Part shown: piece by piece, positions 7,870-17,112 of the stretch
How positions within the stretch are numbered: position 1 is the stretch's first letter
Layout of the letters: the number at the start of each line of letters is the position of its first letter
Source: Actinoplanes octamycinicus
Lineage (GTDB): Bacteria > Actinomycetota > Actinomycetes > Mycobacteriales > Micromonosporaceae
Length of the DNA stretch: 64,000 nucleotides
Direction: 5' to 3'
Assembly (NCBI RefSeq): GCF_014205225.1
Contig: NZ_JACHNB010000001.1
Coordinates: 2,833,501 to 2,897,500, forward strand
Notes under the pieces: generated by a model
Told to the model about the DNA's origin: nothing
The model's database searches: none
What the model saw: the letters and a program-made list of their open reading frames with translations, nothing else
Translations under genes and position numbers: made by a program

Positions 7870-8988
7870 ATGAGCGACGAACAGGATGTGCTGTACGGAG
7901 TGGTTCTGGCCGGCGGTACCGGAACCCGTCTGTGGCCACTGTCCCGCGCCGGTCATCCCAAGTTTCTGCACCCCCTGACCGGTACCGAGGCCTCCTTGTT
8001 GCAGGCCACCGTGGACCGGTTGGACACGCTGACCTCACCCGATCGGGTCTTTGTGGTGACCGGCGTGGCACACGCCGCGGCGGTCTCCCGGCAACTCACC
8101 GCGATGCCCGACGAGAACGTTCTGGTCGAGCCGTCGCCGCGTGACTCGTGCGCGGCGATCGCGCTGGCTGCCGCGGTGATCGCCCGCCGCGACCCGGAGG
8201 CGATCATGGGCTCGTTCGCCTCCGATCACCTGATCGCGGACAAGGACGAGTTCGCCGCGGTGATCCGCCGGGCCATGGCGGGCGCCAAGGAGGGTCTGCT
8301 GATGACCCTCGGCATCACCCCGACCCGCCCGGAGACCGGGTACGGCTACCTCCAGTGCGGCGGCACCGTCGGCGACGGCCCGGCGCTGCGGGTCGAGGAG
8401 TTCAAGGAGAAGCCGTCCTACGAGGTCGCCGAGGCCTACGTGAAATCCGGCAACTACCTGTGGAACGCCGGCATGTTCGTCTGGCGGGTCGACGCCTTCC
8501 TGGCCGAGCTGGCCCGGCAGCAGCCGCAGCTGGCCGCCGGGGTGCGCCGGATCGCCGCGGCCTGGGGCACCGCCGAGCAGGAGGAGGTGCTCGGCGAGGT
8601 CTGGCCGACCCTGCCGCGGATCTCGGTGGACTACGCGGTGATGGAGGGCGCGGCCGCGGTCGGCCGGGTCGGCACCGTCCCGGGCGACTTCGGCTGGAAC
8701 GACGTCGGCGACTTCCACACGCTCGGTGAGGTGCTCACCGCGGACCCGGCGGGCAACGTGGTGGTCGGCCACGACACCGGCGCCGAGCAGCCCACCGTGC
8801 TGCTGCGCGAGACGGAGAATCTGGTCGTGGTGCCCGGCTCGGGCCGCCTGGTGGCCGCGATGGGCGTCCGCGATCTGGTCATCGTGGACACCCCGGACGC
8901 CGTGCTGATCTGCCCGCGGGAGCGCGCGCAGGAGGTCAAGAGCCTGGTCGACCAGCTCAAGGAGCTCGGCCAGCACGGTTACATCTGA
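7870..8988 (+). CDS. manC: Mannose-1-phosphate guanylyltransferase
   Basis: A 372-residue nucleotidyltransferase making GDP-mannose from mannose-1-phosphate and GTP. The signature YGVVLAGGTGTRLWPLSR followed by PKFL is the pyrophosphorylase loop and catalytic lysine. Further family blocks are EPSPRDSCAAIALAA, FKEKPSYEVAEAYV, YLWNAGMFVW and GDFGWNDVGDF. The protein is the short, monofunctional form; there is no C-terminal isomerase domain, which fits the separate manA gene at 28.4 kb. The ATG at 7870 directly precedes the conserved domain. It follows the GT4 gene closely and is convergent with a lipoprotein gene. Together with ManB and ManA in this window it completes the route from fructose-6-phosphate to GDP-mannose. 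Confidence 0.93.
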   Translation: MSDEQDVLYGVVLAGGTGTRLWPLSRAGHPKFLHPLTGTEASLLQATVDRLDTLTSPDRVFVVTGVAHAAAVSRQLTAMPDENVLVEPSPRDSCAAIALAAAVIARRDPEAIMGSFASDHLIADKDEFAAVIRRAMAGAKEGLLMTLGITPTRPETGYGYLQCGGTVGDGPALRVEEFKEKPSYEVAEAYVKSGNYLWNAGMFVWRVDAFLAELARQQPQLAAGVRRIAAAWGTAEQEEVLGEVWPTLPRISVDYAVMEGAAAVGRVGTVPGDFGWNDVGDFHTLGEVLTADPAGNVVVGHDTGAEQPTVLLRETENLVVVPGSGRLVAAMGVRDLVIVDTPDAVLICPRERAQEVKSLVDQLKELGQHGYI

Positions 8989-9038
8989 TCCGCCGGCCAC
9001 CGGGGTGAGGGTGGCACGGCTGCCTGTGATCGGGCCGG

Positions 9039-9665
9039 CTACCAGGCCACCACGCCTTGGCGGCTGGGCTGCAGGGTGCCGATCCGCAGGGTCTTCCAGG
9101 CGATCCCGTTGCGCTCGGCGGCCGGGAACTCCTCCAGCTCGGCCACCGGGCCGTCGGTGGACGCCTCCAGGTTGTAGCGCAGCGTGTTGCCCACGCCGCA
9201 GGCGGCGTCGGCCTTGTCGCAGTTGACCCACCTGATCCCGGCGAACGCCGAGGTGCCCGGCGGGACGGTGAAGGTGCTGGCCGGGCCCGGCTGCTCCACC
9301 CGGGAGGTGGGCACGTCGACGACCTCGTCGGCGGCGTTCACCAGGGAGATCGCCACCCAGCCGTGCAGCGTGCAGGCGGCCTTGCCGGTGTTGGTGAGGG
9401 TGACCAGCGCGGTGTCGACCGCGTCCTTCTCGTCCGGCTGGGCGGTGACCGTGGTCTTCATGTCCGCGCTCGTGCAGGCCTTCGCCGTCGCCTTGGCCGT
9501 GGTCGCGGCCTTGGCCGTGGTCGCCGCCCTGGGCGTCGTCGTCGCGGGGGCGTCGGCCGGCGTCGCCGGGGCCGCCCCGGTGGCCGGCCCGGTGCTGGAG
9601 CAGCCAGCCAGGATCAGGGCCGGGACGGCGATCGCGAGGGCGCGGAAGCGGATGTCAGTTCTCAC
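9039..9665 (-). CDS. DUF4232 lipoprotein
   Basis: A 208-residue exported protein. The N-terminus has a charged start, a hydrophobic stretch and the lipobox LILAGCSS, so it should be a membrane-anchored lipoprotein. A low-complexity Ala/Thr linker (AATTAKAATTAKATAKA) leads to a DUF4232 domain of about 135 residues (TNTGKAACTLHGWVAISL; GIRWVNCDKADAACG), with four cysteines that could form two disulfides. GTG at 9665 is preferred because it gives a compact signal peptide; TTG at 9680 is possible. No function is established for the domain. The gene is convergent with manC and lies about 80 bp upstream of nothing but an intergenic gap before the NUDIX gene, which is transcribed towards it. Confidence 0.8.
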   Translation of the reverse strand: MRTDIRFRALAIAVPALILAGCSSTGPATGAAPATPADAPATTTPRAATTAKAATTAKATAKACTSADMKTTVTAQPDEKDAVDTALVTLTNTGKAACTLHGWVAISLVNAADEVVDVPTSRVEQPGPASTFTVPPGTSAFAGIRWVNCDKADAACGVGNTLRYNLEASTDGPVAELEEFPAAERNGIAWKTLRIGTLQPSRQGVVAW

Positions 9666-9746
9666 GAGACTGATGATCAACGGCGGGGTGGGCGGCGGCG
9701 TGGATCCCCGCCGCCCTTGGCACGAAGAGGGGAACTCGGCCCGGTC

Positions 9747-10301
9747 TCAGGCCAGCCGGGCCCGCGCCGGGCCGATCTGCTGGACCACACCGGCCGCCAG
9801 CGGGCTGGGCAGCTCGTCCGGCGCGAACCAGGCCAGGTCGGCCGACTCGTCGCTGATCCGCTCCACCGAGCCGGCCGGCGCGCGGAGCAGGAACCGCACG
9901 TCGTAGTGCACCGACGGCTCGGCCGGCGCCCCGTCGGCGGCGCCGCAGCGCACCTCGTGGATGTCGATGTCGATCGGCTCCGGGTCGAGGACCAGCCCGT
10001 CGATGCCGGACTCCTCGGTCGCCTCGCGCAGCGCCGCGGCCGCCAGCGTCGGGTCGCCCGCCTCGCAGTGCCCGCCGACCTGCATCCACAGCCCGAGCCG
10101 CCCGTGCAGGCAGAGCAGCACCCGGCCGGCGTCGTCGACGATCAGCGCGCTCGCCGTGACGTGCCCGGCCCGGTGCGCCCGGGTCATCGCCACCGGACCG
10201 TCGGCGAGCAGGCCGAGGGTGCGCTTGCGGTTCGCCTCGGCGGTGTCCGACGTGGCGGTCCAGCTGGTCAGGACCCGGACGGCGTCCTCGTACAGGCTCA
10301 T
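9747..10301 (-). CDS. NUDIX hydrolase
   Basis: A 184-residue pyrophosphohydrolase. The Nudix box reads GGHCEAGDPTLAAAALREAT-EESGIDG, which fits the G-x5-E-x7-RE-x2-EE-x-G-x pattern with all catalytic glutamates. The N-terminal ~45 residues (SLYEDAVRVLTSW) precede the domain and are helical. The ATG at 10301 overlaps the cofE stop codon as TGATG, so translation is probably coupled to F420 synthesis genes. The substrate is unknown; coupling hints at a role in cleaning up or recycling a nucleotide or phosphorylated F420 intermediate, but that is only inferred from position. Confidence 0.87.
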   Translation of the reverse strand: MSLYEDAVRVLTSWTATSDTAEANRKRTLGLLADGPVAMTRAHRAGHVTASALIVDDAGRVLLCLHGRLGLWMQVGGHCEAGDPTLAAAALREATEESGIDGLVLDPEPIDIDIHEVRCGAADGAPAEPSVHYDVRFLLRAPAGSVERISDESADLAWFAPDELPSPLAAGVVQQIGPARARLA

Positions 10302-11311
10302 CACGATGCTCCGAAGATCAGGGTCACGCCCGCGTCGTCGACGGCGGTGCTGCTGGTCACACCCTCGGCGGCGAGCGCCACCCGTACCCGATAGGCGTCC
10401 GCGCCCAGCCGCACCAGGTCGGCGGACCCGGACCCGGCCGGGGTGAGGCGCACCGCGCCGTCCTCCGCGACGATCCCCGTGCCGGGCGTGGCGAGCAGGG
10501 CGGCCAGGGCCGCGGCACGCCGGACCGCTTCCGGATCGGCGGGCGACGCGGCCTCCGGCAGGTGCGCGGCATCGAGCAGGCCTTGGGTACGCGCTTCCGC
10601 CGTCCCCAGGCTGAACATGTCGCTGGCGGTGTCCCGGACCAGCGCGGCCGCCCCGGCGTCGCCCTCGTCGGCGTGCCGCGGATAGCCACGGACCACCGCC
10701 ACCGGCACCCGGTCGCACTTGCCCTTGACCAACTCGGCCGCCGCGGACAGCTCGTCGACCACGGCCATCTGGGTGAGGCTCAGCTCGTTCCCGTACGGAT
10801 CGACCTCGCCCCGGTGGTCGCGCAGCGCCCCGATCCCGGCCGCGCCCAGCGCCACGTCGGTCAGCCCGTTCCGCCAGGCCCGGCCCATCGTGTCGGAGAC
10901 GATCACCGCGACGTCCAGCCCGCGCGCGGCGAAGTCGGCGCGCAGCGCCCGGGCCGACGCGTCCGGGTCGGCGGGCAGCAGCACCAGGTGGGTCTTGTCC
11001 ACGTTCGACGCGTCGATGCCGGCCGCGGCCATCACGAAACCGTGGTGGGTCTGCACGATCGTGGTCGGCCCGCGGCGGGCCACCACCCGGGCGGTCTCCG
11101 ACTCCAGCATCCGGCGGCGGGCGTCGTCCCGCTCCGGGCCGTCGGCCGGGACCTCGACCAGCCGGCCCTCCGCCTTCGACACGATCTTGCTGGTCACCAC
11201 CAGCACGTCGCCGTCGGTCAGCCAGGGCGCGGCCGACATGATCAGCGCGGCCAGGTCGTCGCCGGCGGTGATGTCGCCGATCCCCTCGACCGGCAGGATC
11301 TCCAGCCTCAT
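10301..11311 (-). CDS. cofE: Coenzyme F420:L-glutamate ligase (CofE domain, no nitroreductase domain)
   Basis: A 336-residue ligase that adds glutamate residues to F420-0 with GTP. The CofE domain covers about residues 1-245: LEILPVEGIGDITAGDDLA, VVTSKIVSKAEGRLV, THHGFVMAAAGID and VIVSDTMGRAWRNGLTDVALG. In mycobacterial FbiB a C-terminal FMN-binding nitroreductase-like domain follows and reduces dehydro-F420-0. Here only about 90 further residues follow, and they show no such domain (Ala-rich helix, then a short strand-rich end). The reductase must then be encoded elsewhere. The start overlaps the cofD stop as ATGA, so cofD, cofE and the NUDIX gene form one operon. Confidence 0.9.
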   Translation of the reverse strand: MRLEILPVEGIGDITAGDDLAALIMSAAPWLTDGDVLVVTSKIVSKAEGRLVEVPADGPERDDARRRMLESETARVVARRGPTTIVQTHHGFVMAAAGIDASNVDKTHLVLLPADPDASARALRADFAARGLDVAVIVSDTMGRAWRNGLTDVALGAAGIGALRDHRGEVDPYGNELSLTQMAVVDELSAAAELVKGKCDRVPVAVVRGYPRHADEGDAGAAALVRDTASDMFSLGTAEARTQGLLDAAHLPEAASPADPEAVRRAAALAALLATPGTGIVAEDGAVRLTPAGSGSADLVRLGADAYRVRVALAAEGVTSSTAVDDAGVTLIFGAS

Positions 11312-12258
11312 CGGGCCAGCTCCAGCGCGTCGGCGACCATCCGCGCGGTGAGCGTCTCGTCCTTCATCCACAGCGGCACCGCGCGGGTGCGCACCCCGGG
11401 CACCTCGGCGCCGGCGTCCGACGTGTCGACCAGCCAGCCGTCGAGCAGGCCGCCCTCGGCGCGCGGGCCGTACATCCGCCCGACCGCGCCGGCGCTGACC
11501 TCGACATCCAGCGTGGCCAGGCACTTGTCGGCCATTCCCCGGACGGGTGAACCGCCGATGATCGGCGAGACCCCGACGACCGGGGCCGGGCCGGTGGCCA
11601 CCGCGTCCCGGATCGCCGGCACGGCCAGGATCGGCGCGATGCTGACCACCGGGTTGCTCGGGGCGATCAGCACCACGTCGGCCGCGCCGATCGCGTCGAG
11701 CACCCCGGCGGCCGGTTTGGCGCTCTCCGCGCCGCGGAAGACGAACCGGTGCGTCGGCACCTGGCCGCGGTGGCGCACCCACCACTCCTGGAAGTGGATC
11801 GCCTTGCGCTCGCCGTCGACGTCGACGACCACGTGCGTCTCCAGCCGGTCGTCGGTGGCCGGCAGCAGGGTGATCCCGGGCTGCCAGCGCTCGCACAGCG
11901 CGGCGGTGACCTGGGAGAGCGGGAAACCGGCGGTGAGCATGGTGGTGCGCACCAGGTGGGTGGCGGTGTCCTTGTCGCCGAGCCCGAACCAGGACGGCTC
12001 GACGCCGTATCTCGCCAGCTCCTCCTTGACGACCCAGCTCTCCCCGACCCGGCCCCAGCCGCGCTCCGGGTCGGCCGCGCCGCCCAGCGTGTACATCACG
12101 CTGTCCAGATCCGGGCAGATCTGCAGCCCGTGCATCCGGACGTCGTCGCCGACATTGACCACCGCTGTGACCTCGGCGCCGATGGCACGGGCGTGCGCAC
12201 GCACGCCGACGAGGAACCGGGCGCCGCCGATACCCCCGGTGAGGACCACGATCCGCAT
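11308..12258 (-). CDS. cofD: 2-phospho-L-lactate (phosphoenolpyruvyl) transferase, F420 synthesis
   Basis: A 316-residue transferase (FbiA in mycobacteria) that joins the activated phospho-carboxylate moiety from the guanylylated donor to the deazaflavin Fo, giving (dehydro-)F420-0. Family blocks are visible in order: VVLTGGIGGARFLVGV at the N-terminus, VVNVGDDVRMHGLQICPDLDSVMYTL, WFGLGDKDTATHLVRT, FQEWWVRHRG and APSNPVVSIAPILAV. Length is usual. It is the first gene of the minus-strand F420 operon and is divergent from the plus-strand membrane-protein gene, across about 90 bp. The guanylyltransferase that makes the donor (CofC/FbiD) is not in this window. Confidence 0.93.
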   Translation of the reverse strand: MRIVVLTGGIGGARFLVGVRAHARAIGAEVTAVVNVGDDVRMHGLQICPDLDSVMYTLGGAADPERGWGRVGESWVVKEELARYGVEPSWFGLGDKDTATHLVRTTMLTAGFPLSQVTAALCERWQPGITLLPATDDRLETHVVVDVDGERKAIHFQEWWVRHRGQVPTHRFVFRGAESAKPAAGVLDAIGAADVVLIAPSNPVVSIAPILAVPAIRDAVATGPAPVVGVSPIIGGSPVRGMADKCLATLDVEVSAGAVGRMYGPRAEGGLLDGWLVDTSDAGAEVPGVRTRAVPLWMKDETLTARMVADALELAR

Positions 12259-12351
12259 CCGCCCATCCTCTCCCACCGGCGTGGCCGGGCCGGTTGCCGG
12301 GTCGAGGTTTACTCTGGGCGCACCTCGATCACCGTACGTCCGGGAGTAACC

Positions 12352-13278
12352 GTGACCACACCGCAGCCCACGCCGGCTGAGGGCAAGCCGATCGGCCAGT
12401 ACCTGACGCCGCTGCGCGACCTCGCCGCGTACGCCCTGGTCGGCGCGCCGGCCGTGTTCCTGTTCACGGCTGTGATCAGCCTCTTCAAGGACGGCGTCGT
12501 CGGCAGTTTCGGCGGTTTCGTCAATCTGGCGACGCTGTTCATGCCGCTGGCCGCCGTGCTGCTGGCGCACGCCCTGAAGCCGGTCCACCCGAAAGCCCGG
12601 CTGATCGCGCTGGCCGCCGTCATCGAGTACGCGGTGATGGGCTTCTTCGCCGTCGTCTTCGGCCTGCTGTTCGCCGTGATCAAGCAGGCCACCTACGACG
12701 CCGGCGGGGCCTTCCTGTCGCTGCTCGACCGGGTCGCCTGGCTGGCGCTCTACGGCCTGGTGGGGTACGCCATGTTCCAGATCTGGCGCGGCCTCTACAC
12801 GGCGCCGAAACCGGCCGCGGGGCCCGGCGTCTACGGGCGGCCGCAGTACGGGACGCCGTACGGGCAGCCCGCGGCGTACGGGGCGCCGCAGCCGCCGTTC
12901 CCGGCCCAGCCGGGTCCGCCGCCGGCCACCTACGGTCAGCCGGGCCCGCCGCCGGCGGCCACCTACGGCCAGCCCGGGGCAGCGCCCGCGCCGGTGTTCC
13001 CGCCCGGCACCTACGGTCAGCCGGCGCCGCCGCCGGCCTGGAACCAGCCGCCGGTCACCACGCCGCCGGTCTCGACGGTCCCGCCTGCCTCGGCTGCGCC
13101 GGCCTCCGCCCCGCCTGCCTCGGCTCCGCCGGCGTCGACCCCGCCGGCGTCGGCTCCGCCGGCCTCCGCGCCGCCTGCTCCCGCCCCGCCCGCGGCGGAC
13201 CCGGCGGACCGCACCACCAAGCTGCCGGACGACCGTCCGGGCTTCGGTCCGGCCGACGCCGACCCGCCCCGCCAGTGA
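12352..13278 (+). CDS. Membrane protein with Pro/Ala-rich C-terminal tail
   Basis: A 308-residue protein of unknown function. After a short polar start (TTPQPTPAEGKPIGQYLTPL), three or four membrane segments cover about residues 25-150 (AYALVGAPAVFLFTAVI; FVNLATLFMPLAAVLLAHAL; ALAAVIEYAVMGFFAVVFG; LALYGLVGYAMFQIW). The rest is a Gly/Tyr/Pro-rich tail with repeated YGQPGPPPA-type units followed by PPASAPPAS repeats. GTG at 12352 is chosen because GGGAG lies five bases upstream. This architecture is common in actinobacterial hypothetical proteins and gives no function. The neighbour downstream is fbiC, about 100 bp away on the same strand. Confidence 0.72.
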   Translation: MTTPQPTPAEGKPIGQYLTPLRDLAAYALVGAPAVFLFTAVISLFKDGVVGSFGGFVNLATLFMPLAAVLLAHALKPVHPKARLIALAAVIEYAVMGFFAVVFGLLFAVIKQATYDAGGAFLSLLDRVAWLALYGLVGYAMFQIWRGLYTAPKPAAGPGVYGRPQYGTPYGQPAAYGAPQPPFPAQPGPPPATYGQPGPPPAATYGQPGAAPAPVFPPGTYGQPAPPPAWNQPPVTTPPVSTVPPASAAPASAPPASAPPASTPPASAPPASAPPAPAPPAADPADRTTKLPDDRPGFGPADADPPRQ

Positions 13279-13377
13279 CCCTCGTCGTCCACAGGTTCGT
13301 GCCGCGTGTCACACGACACTCGACGGGCCTGTGGACGGCGGCGGCAACCGGCCGGAATCCGGCCTAGTCTGCTCTTC

Positions 13378-15879
13378 GTGGCAGAGGTCAACCAGATCCC
13401 GACCGAGGCGAGCATCCGACGCGCGTTGCGGCGCGCCGCCGACGGTAAAGCGATCGACGCAGACGAGGCGACCGCGCTGCTCGCGGCCACCGGTGACCAT
13501 TTCGACGAGTTGCTCGCCATCGCCGGCGGGATCCGGGACGCCGGCCTGCGCGAGGCCGGCCGGCCCGGCGTGGTGACGTATTCGCGGAAGGTCTTCATCC
13601 CGCTCACCCGGCTCTGCCGGGACCGGTGTCACTACTGCACCTTCGCCACCGTCCCGCACCGGCTGCCGGCCGCGTTCCTGGAGCGTGACGAGGTCCTGGA
13701 GATCGCCCGGCAGGGCGCCGCGCAGGGCTGCAAGGAGGCGCTCTTCACGCTCGGCGACCGGCCCGAGGAGCGCTGGCCGGCCGCCCGGCAGTGGCTCGAC
13801 GAGCGGGGCTACGACTCCACCCTGGATTACGTGCGGGCCTGCGCGATCGCGGTGCTGGAGGAGACCGGCCTGCTGCCGCACCTCAACCCGGGCGTGCTGA
13901 GCTGGGCCGAGTTGCAGCGGCTCAAGCCGGTCGCGCCGAGCATGGGGATGATGCTGGAGACCACCGCCACCCGGCTCTGGTTCGAGCCCGGCGGCCCGCA
14001 CTACGGCTCACCGGACAAGGAGCCCGCGGTCCGGCTCCGGGTGCTCGACGACGCCGGCCGGGTCGGTGTGCCGTTCACCACCGGCATCCTGATCGGCATC
14101 GGCGAGACCCCGGCCGAGCGGATCGACGCGCTGTTCGCGATGCGCCGCACCGCCCGCGAGTTCGGGCACGTGCAGGAGATCATCATTCAGAACTTCCGGG
14201 CCAAGCCGGACACGGCGATGCGCGGCATGCCCGACGCCGAGCTGCGCGAGTTGGCCGCCACGGTGGCCGTCGGCCGGATCATCATGGGCCCCCGGGCCCG
14301 GATCCAGGCCCCGCCCAACCTGATCGACGACGAGTTCCCGCTGCTGCTGCGGGCCGGCATCGACGACTGGGGCGGGGTGTCCCCGGTGACGCCCGACCAC
14401 GTCAACCCGGAGCGTCCGTGGCCGCAGATCGAGGAGCTGCGGGCGAGGTCGGCGGCGTCCGGCTTCGTCCTCCGCGAGCGCCTCACGATCTATCCGGAAT
14501 ATGTCCGGCGCGGCGGCGAGGGCTGGCTCGACCCGCGCCTCGCCGCGCACGTCGCCGCGCTCGCCGACCCGGAGGACGGCCTGGCCCTGGAGGACGTGCT
14601 GCCGGTCGGCCTGCCCTGGCAGGAGCCGGAGGAGGCGTTCGGCACCGGGCGCACCGACCTGCACGCGGCGATCGACACCGACGGGCGCACCGGCGACCGG
14701 CGGTCCGACTTTGACTTCGTCTACGGCGACTGGGACGAGGTGGCCGCGCACGTCAAGGCCGCGCCGCGGACCGTGCCGACCGACGTGCTGGCCGGGCTCA
14801 AGCTGGCCTCGACCGACCCGGCCGCGCTGCTGCTGCCGGAGCACGAGGACAAGGCGATGGCCCTGTTCACCGCGGACGGCAGCGCGCTCGACGAGCTCGC
14901 CCGGATCGCCGACGACCTGCGCCGCGAGGTCAACGGCGACGACATCACCTACGTGGTGAACCGGAACATCAACTTCTCCAACGTCTGCTACGTGGGCTGC
15001 CGGTTCTGCGCCTTCGCCCAGCGGGAGAAGGACGCCGACGCCTACCGGCTCTCCGTCGAGCAGGTCGCCGACCGGGCCGAGGAGGCGTGGCGGGACGGCG
15101 CCTCCGAGGTGTGCATGCAGGGCGGCATCGACCCGAAGATGCCGGTCACGGCGTACGCGGACCTGGTCCGTGCGGTCAAGCAGCGGGTGCCCGGCATGCA
15201 CGTGCACGCCTACTCGCCGATGGAGATCGTCACCGCCGCGTCGAAGGCCGGGGTGTCGATCCGGGAGTGGCTCACCGAGCTGCGCGAGGCCGGGCTGGGC
15301 ACCATCCCGGGCACCGCCGCCGAGATCCTCGACGACGACGTGCGCTGGGTGCTGACCAAGGGCAAGCTGCCCACCGCCACCTGGGTCGACGTGGTCACCA
15401 CCGCGCACCAGGTGGGCATCCGCTCCAGCTCGACGATGATGTACGGGCACGTCGACCATCCGCGCCAGTGGCTCGGCCACTTCCGGGTGCTGGCCGGCAT
15501 CCAGGACGTGACCGGCGGCTTCACCGAGTTCGTGGCGCTCCCGTTCATCCACACGAACGCGCCGATCTACCTGGCCGGCATCGCCCGCCCCGGCCCGACC
15601 TGGCGGGAGAACCGGGTCGTCCACGCGATGGCCCGGGTCCTGCTGCACGGCCGGATCGACAACATCCAGTGCTCCTGGGTCAAACTCGGCGACGAGGGCA
15701 CCCGGGTCATGCTCAACAGCGGGTGCAACGACCTCGGCGGCACCCTGATGGAGGAGACCATCTCCCGGATGGCCGGCTCGGAGCACGGTTCCGCCCGCAC
15801 CGTCGCCGAGCTGAAGGAGCTGGCCGCCGCCGCCGGCCGCCCCGCCGTCGAACGCACCACGGTCTACACCCGCCGCTGA
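13378..15879 (+). CDS. fbiC: 7,8-didemethyl-8-hydroxy-5-deazariboflavin (Fo) synthase, CofG-CofH fusion
   Basis: An 833-residue two-domain radical SAM enzyme making the F420 chromophore Fo from tyrosine and the flavin precursor. The N-terminal CofG half carries CRDRCHYC (Cys80, Cys84, Cys87) and the C-terminal CofH half carries CYVGCRFC (Cys537, Cys541, Cys544); both are CX3CX2C clusters for SAM-cleaving iron-sulfur centres. Other blocks include [12 protein letters not shown] and QNFRAKPDT in the first half and [18 protein letters not shown] and [15 protein letters not shown] in the second. GTG at 13378 is chosen because the conserved sequence starts within about 60 residues. Full length and all six cysteines suggest an active enzyme. 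A strong hairpin follows ten bases after the stop. Confidence 0.95.
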   Translation: MAEVNQIPTEASIRRALRRAADGKAIDADEATALLAATGDHFDELLAIAGGIRDAGLREAGRPGVVTYSRKVFIPLTRLCRDRCHYCTFATVPHRLPAAFLERDEVLEIARQGAAQGCKEALFTLGDRPEERWPAARQWLDERGYDSTLDYVRACAIAVLEETGLLPHLNPGVLSWAELQRLKPVAPSMGMMLETTATRLWFEPGGPHYGSPDKEPAVRLRVLDDAGRVGVPFTTGILIGIGETPAERIDALFAMRRTAREFGHVQEIIIQNFRAKPDTAMRGMPDAELRELAATVAVGRIIMGPRARIQAPPNLIDDEFPLLLRAGIDDWGGVSPVTPDHVNPERPWPQIEELRARSAASGFVLRERLTIYPEYVRRGGEGWLDPRLAAHVAALADPEDGLALEDVLPVGLPWQEPEEAFGTGRTDLHAAIDTDGRTGDRRSDFDFVYGDWDEVAAHVKAAPRTVPTDVLAGLKLASTDPAALLLPEHEDKAMALFTADGSALDELARIADDLRREVNGDDITYVVNRNINFSNVCYVGCRFCAFAQREKDADAYRLSVEQVADRAEEAWRDGASEVCMQGGIDPKMPVTAYADLVRAVKQRVPGMHVHAYSPMEIVTAASKAGVSIREWLTELREAGLGTIPGTAAEILDDDVRWVLTKGKLPTATWVDVVTTAHQVGIRSSSTMMYGHVDHPRQWLGHFRVLAGIQDVTGGFTEFVALPFIHTNAPIYLAGIARPGPTWRENRVVHAMARVLLHGRIDNIQCSWVKLGDEGTRVMLNSGCNDLGGTLMEETISRMAGSEHGSARTVAELKELAAAAGRPAVERTTVYTRR

Positions 15880-15888
15880 CCACCCGCC

Positions 15889-15919
15889 GGTCTGGCCCGC
15901 CCTTCCGGCGGGCCAGACC
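15889..15919 (+). terminator. Hairpin terminator after fbiC
   Basis: A perfect 13-bp stem, GGTCTGGCCCGCC at 15889-15901 and its complement at 15907-15919, closes a five-base loop, ten bases after the fbiC stop. No T-run follows, as is usual for actinobacterial terminators. Confidence 0.75.
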
Positions 15920-16190
15920 GACCCCGCGTTCCGACCGACCCCGCGTTCCGACCGACCCCGCGTTCCGAGCGGCCTCGCGTTCCGGGCGGTCACGCGTTCC
16001 GGGCGGTCACGCGTTCCGAGCGGTCACGCGTTCCGAGCGGCCATGCCTTCCGAGCCACCTGGCCTTCCGAGCCGCCTCGCTTTCCGAGCGGCCTCGCCTT
16101 GCACGCCGTCTCGCGTTCCACGCCGCCTCGCCTTCTGGGCGGTCACGCCATTTCGTGCCGCTGTGCCTTCCGCGCGGCCACCGCGCCTCG
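15916..16190. repeat. 18-bp minisatellite, about 15 imperfect copies
   Basis: Tandem units of about 18 bp built on CGCGTTCCGAGCGGTCAC run from just after the fbiC terminator. The first three to four units (with GACCGACC spacers) and the next four or five (with GGGCGGTCA or GAGCGGTCA) are the most regular; later units decay. The period is a multiple of three but no reading frame here looks like a gene. There are no unique spacers, so it is not a CRISPR array. Confidence 0.8.
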
Positions 16191-16708
16191 GCCTGCCGCG
16201 GGGTTAGTCGTCCGCGGCGGGTGGTCGAGCGCGGCGACCCGGTCGGTGGGGAACGACACGAAGGTGGCGAGTTTCGATGTGGGAAGAGTGGGGCATCTCG
16301 CGCCGCTAGCGGGGTTGGGTGTAGACCGTCCTAGCGGGCCGTCGGCTGTGGCGGGTGGGCCGGCGATGTCGCGGGTGGTGCCCGGGACCTCCGGTGCCGG
16401 GCTGCGGCGAGCGTGCGTCGGCATTGGCCGGTGTGGGCGTCGTGATTGGTGACCGATGGGCTTCGTGCCTGGTCAGGGGCGCGCCGGAGGTTCCGGCGGG
16501 ACGGAGCGAGGGCCGGCGCGGGGAGCGCCGGGAGGGAGGTGTGGCACGGTGGCGGGACCCCCCTTCACGGGAGGTAACAAATCGGGTTAAATTGGACGTC
16601 GAGGCCGGCCTTCGCGTTACCTTCCGGTGGCTCCGGGAGATAGGGCAGGAACGGGACTTCGGCGCGCCCTGGCGCCTCGGGGAAACGGGCCCATTTATCA
16701 GGTTCGGC
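16191..16708. other. Non-coding stretch upstream of whiB
   Basis: No protein family is recognisable in any frame and the codon pattern is not that of a gene. It holds GC-rich DNA, then a less GC-rich part (about 16550-16710) with GGAGGTAACAAATCGGGTTAA, which could be regulatory sequence for whiB. Nothing else is supported. Confidence 0.5.
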
Positions 16709-16738
16709 TTGACGACGCACGTCTTACACGCGTGTAAT
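16709..16738 (+). promoter_or_regulatory. Candidate whiB promoter with a 14-bp palindrome over the -10
   Basis: TTGACG (16709-16714) and TGTAAT (16733-16738) are separated by 18 bp, a fair sigma-70/HrdB-type promoter. The perfect palindrome TTACACGCGTGTAA (16724-16737) covers the end of the spacer and the -10, where a bound dimer would block RNA polymerase. It would give an mRNA leader of about 110 bases before the whiB ATG. Confidence 0.5.
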
Positions 16739-16854
16739 TTTGGTGGGGTTGTGGGGTCGATGTGCAACTTTTGCGGCGAACCCACAGAAACACGCCGCGT
16801 GCGTGGGGGGTCAGTGTCGGCATCGCTGCCGGCGCAGAATTTGGAGGCACGCCG

Positions 16855-17112
16855 ATGGAAGCGCAGGTTGAAGGGGTAGACCTGCTCGGGGACGCGCCCG
16901 AGTGGCAGGAGCGGGCGCTGTGTTCACAGACCGATCCGGAGGCCTTCTTCCCGGAGAAGGGCGGATCGACGCGCGAGGCGAAGCGCATCTGCGGGCGCTG
17001 CGAGGTCAAGGCCGAGTGTCTGGAGTATGCGCTCGGGCACGACGAGCGGTTCGGCATCTGGGGTGGACTGTCCGAACGTGAACGTCGCAAGCTGAAGCGC
17101 CGCGTGGCCTGA
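16855..17112 (+). CDS. whiB: WhiB-family iron-sulfur transcription factor (WhiB/WhmD type)
   Basis: An 85-residue regulator carrying a [4Fe-4S] cluster. The four cysteines are in RALCSQTDPEAFFPEKGGST (one), RICGRCEVKAECLEYAL (three), in the usual C-x29-C-x2-C-x5-C layout, followed by the turn GIWGGLSERERRKLKRR and basic C-terminal end. The sequence is closest to Streptomyces WhiB and mycobacterial WhiB2/WhmD, which control septation and sporulation with WhiA. GGAGG sits about eight bases before the ATG at 16855. It heads the conserved actinobacterial neighbourhood of zincin-like protein, DUF3499 and phosphomannomutase. Its promoter region has a palindrome, described separately. Confidence 0.94.
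   Translation: MEAQVEGVDLLGDAPEWQERALCSQTDPEAFFPEKGGSTREAKRICGRCEVKAECLEYALGHDERFGIWGGLSERERRKLKRRVA

Noticed and set aside
15916..16190. CRISPR array
   Set aside because: The units follow each other without unique spacers, and no cas genes are near. The same applies to the repeats at 29.8, 30.7 and 44.3 kb.
16355..16879. A 174-codon open frame overlapping the whiB promoter and start
   Set aside because: It overlaps the promoter, leader and start of whiB in another frame and shows no conserved sequence.
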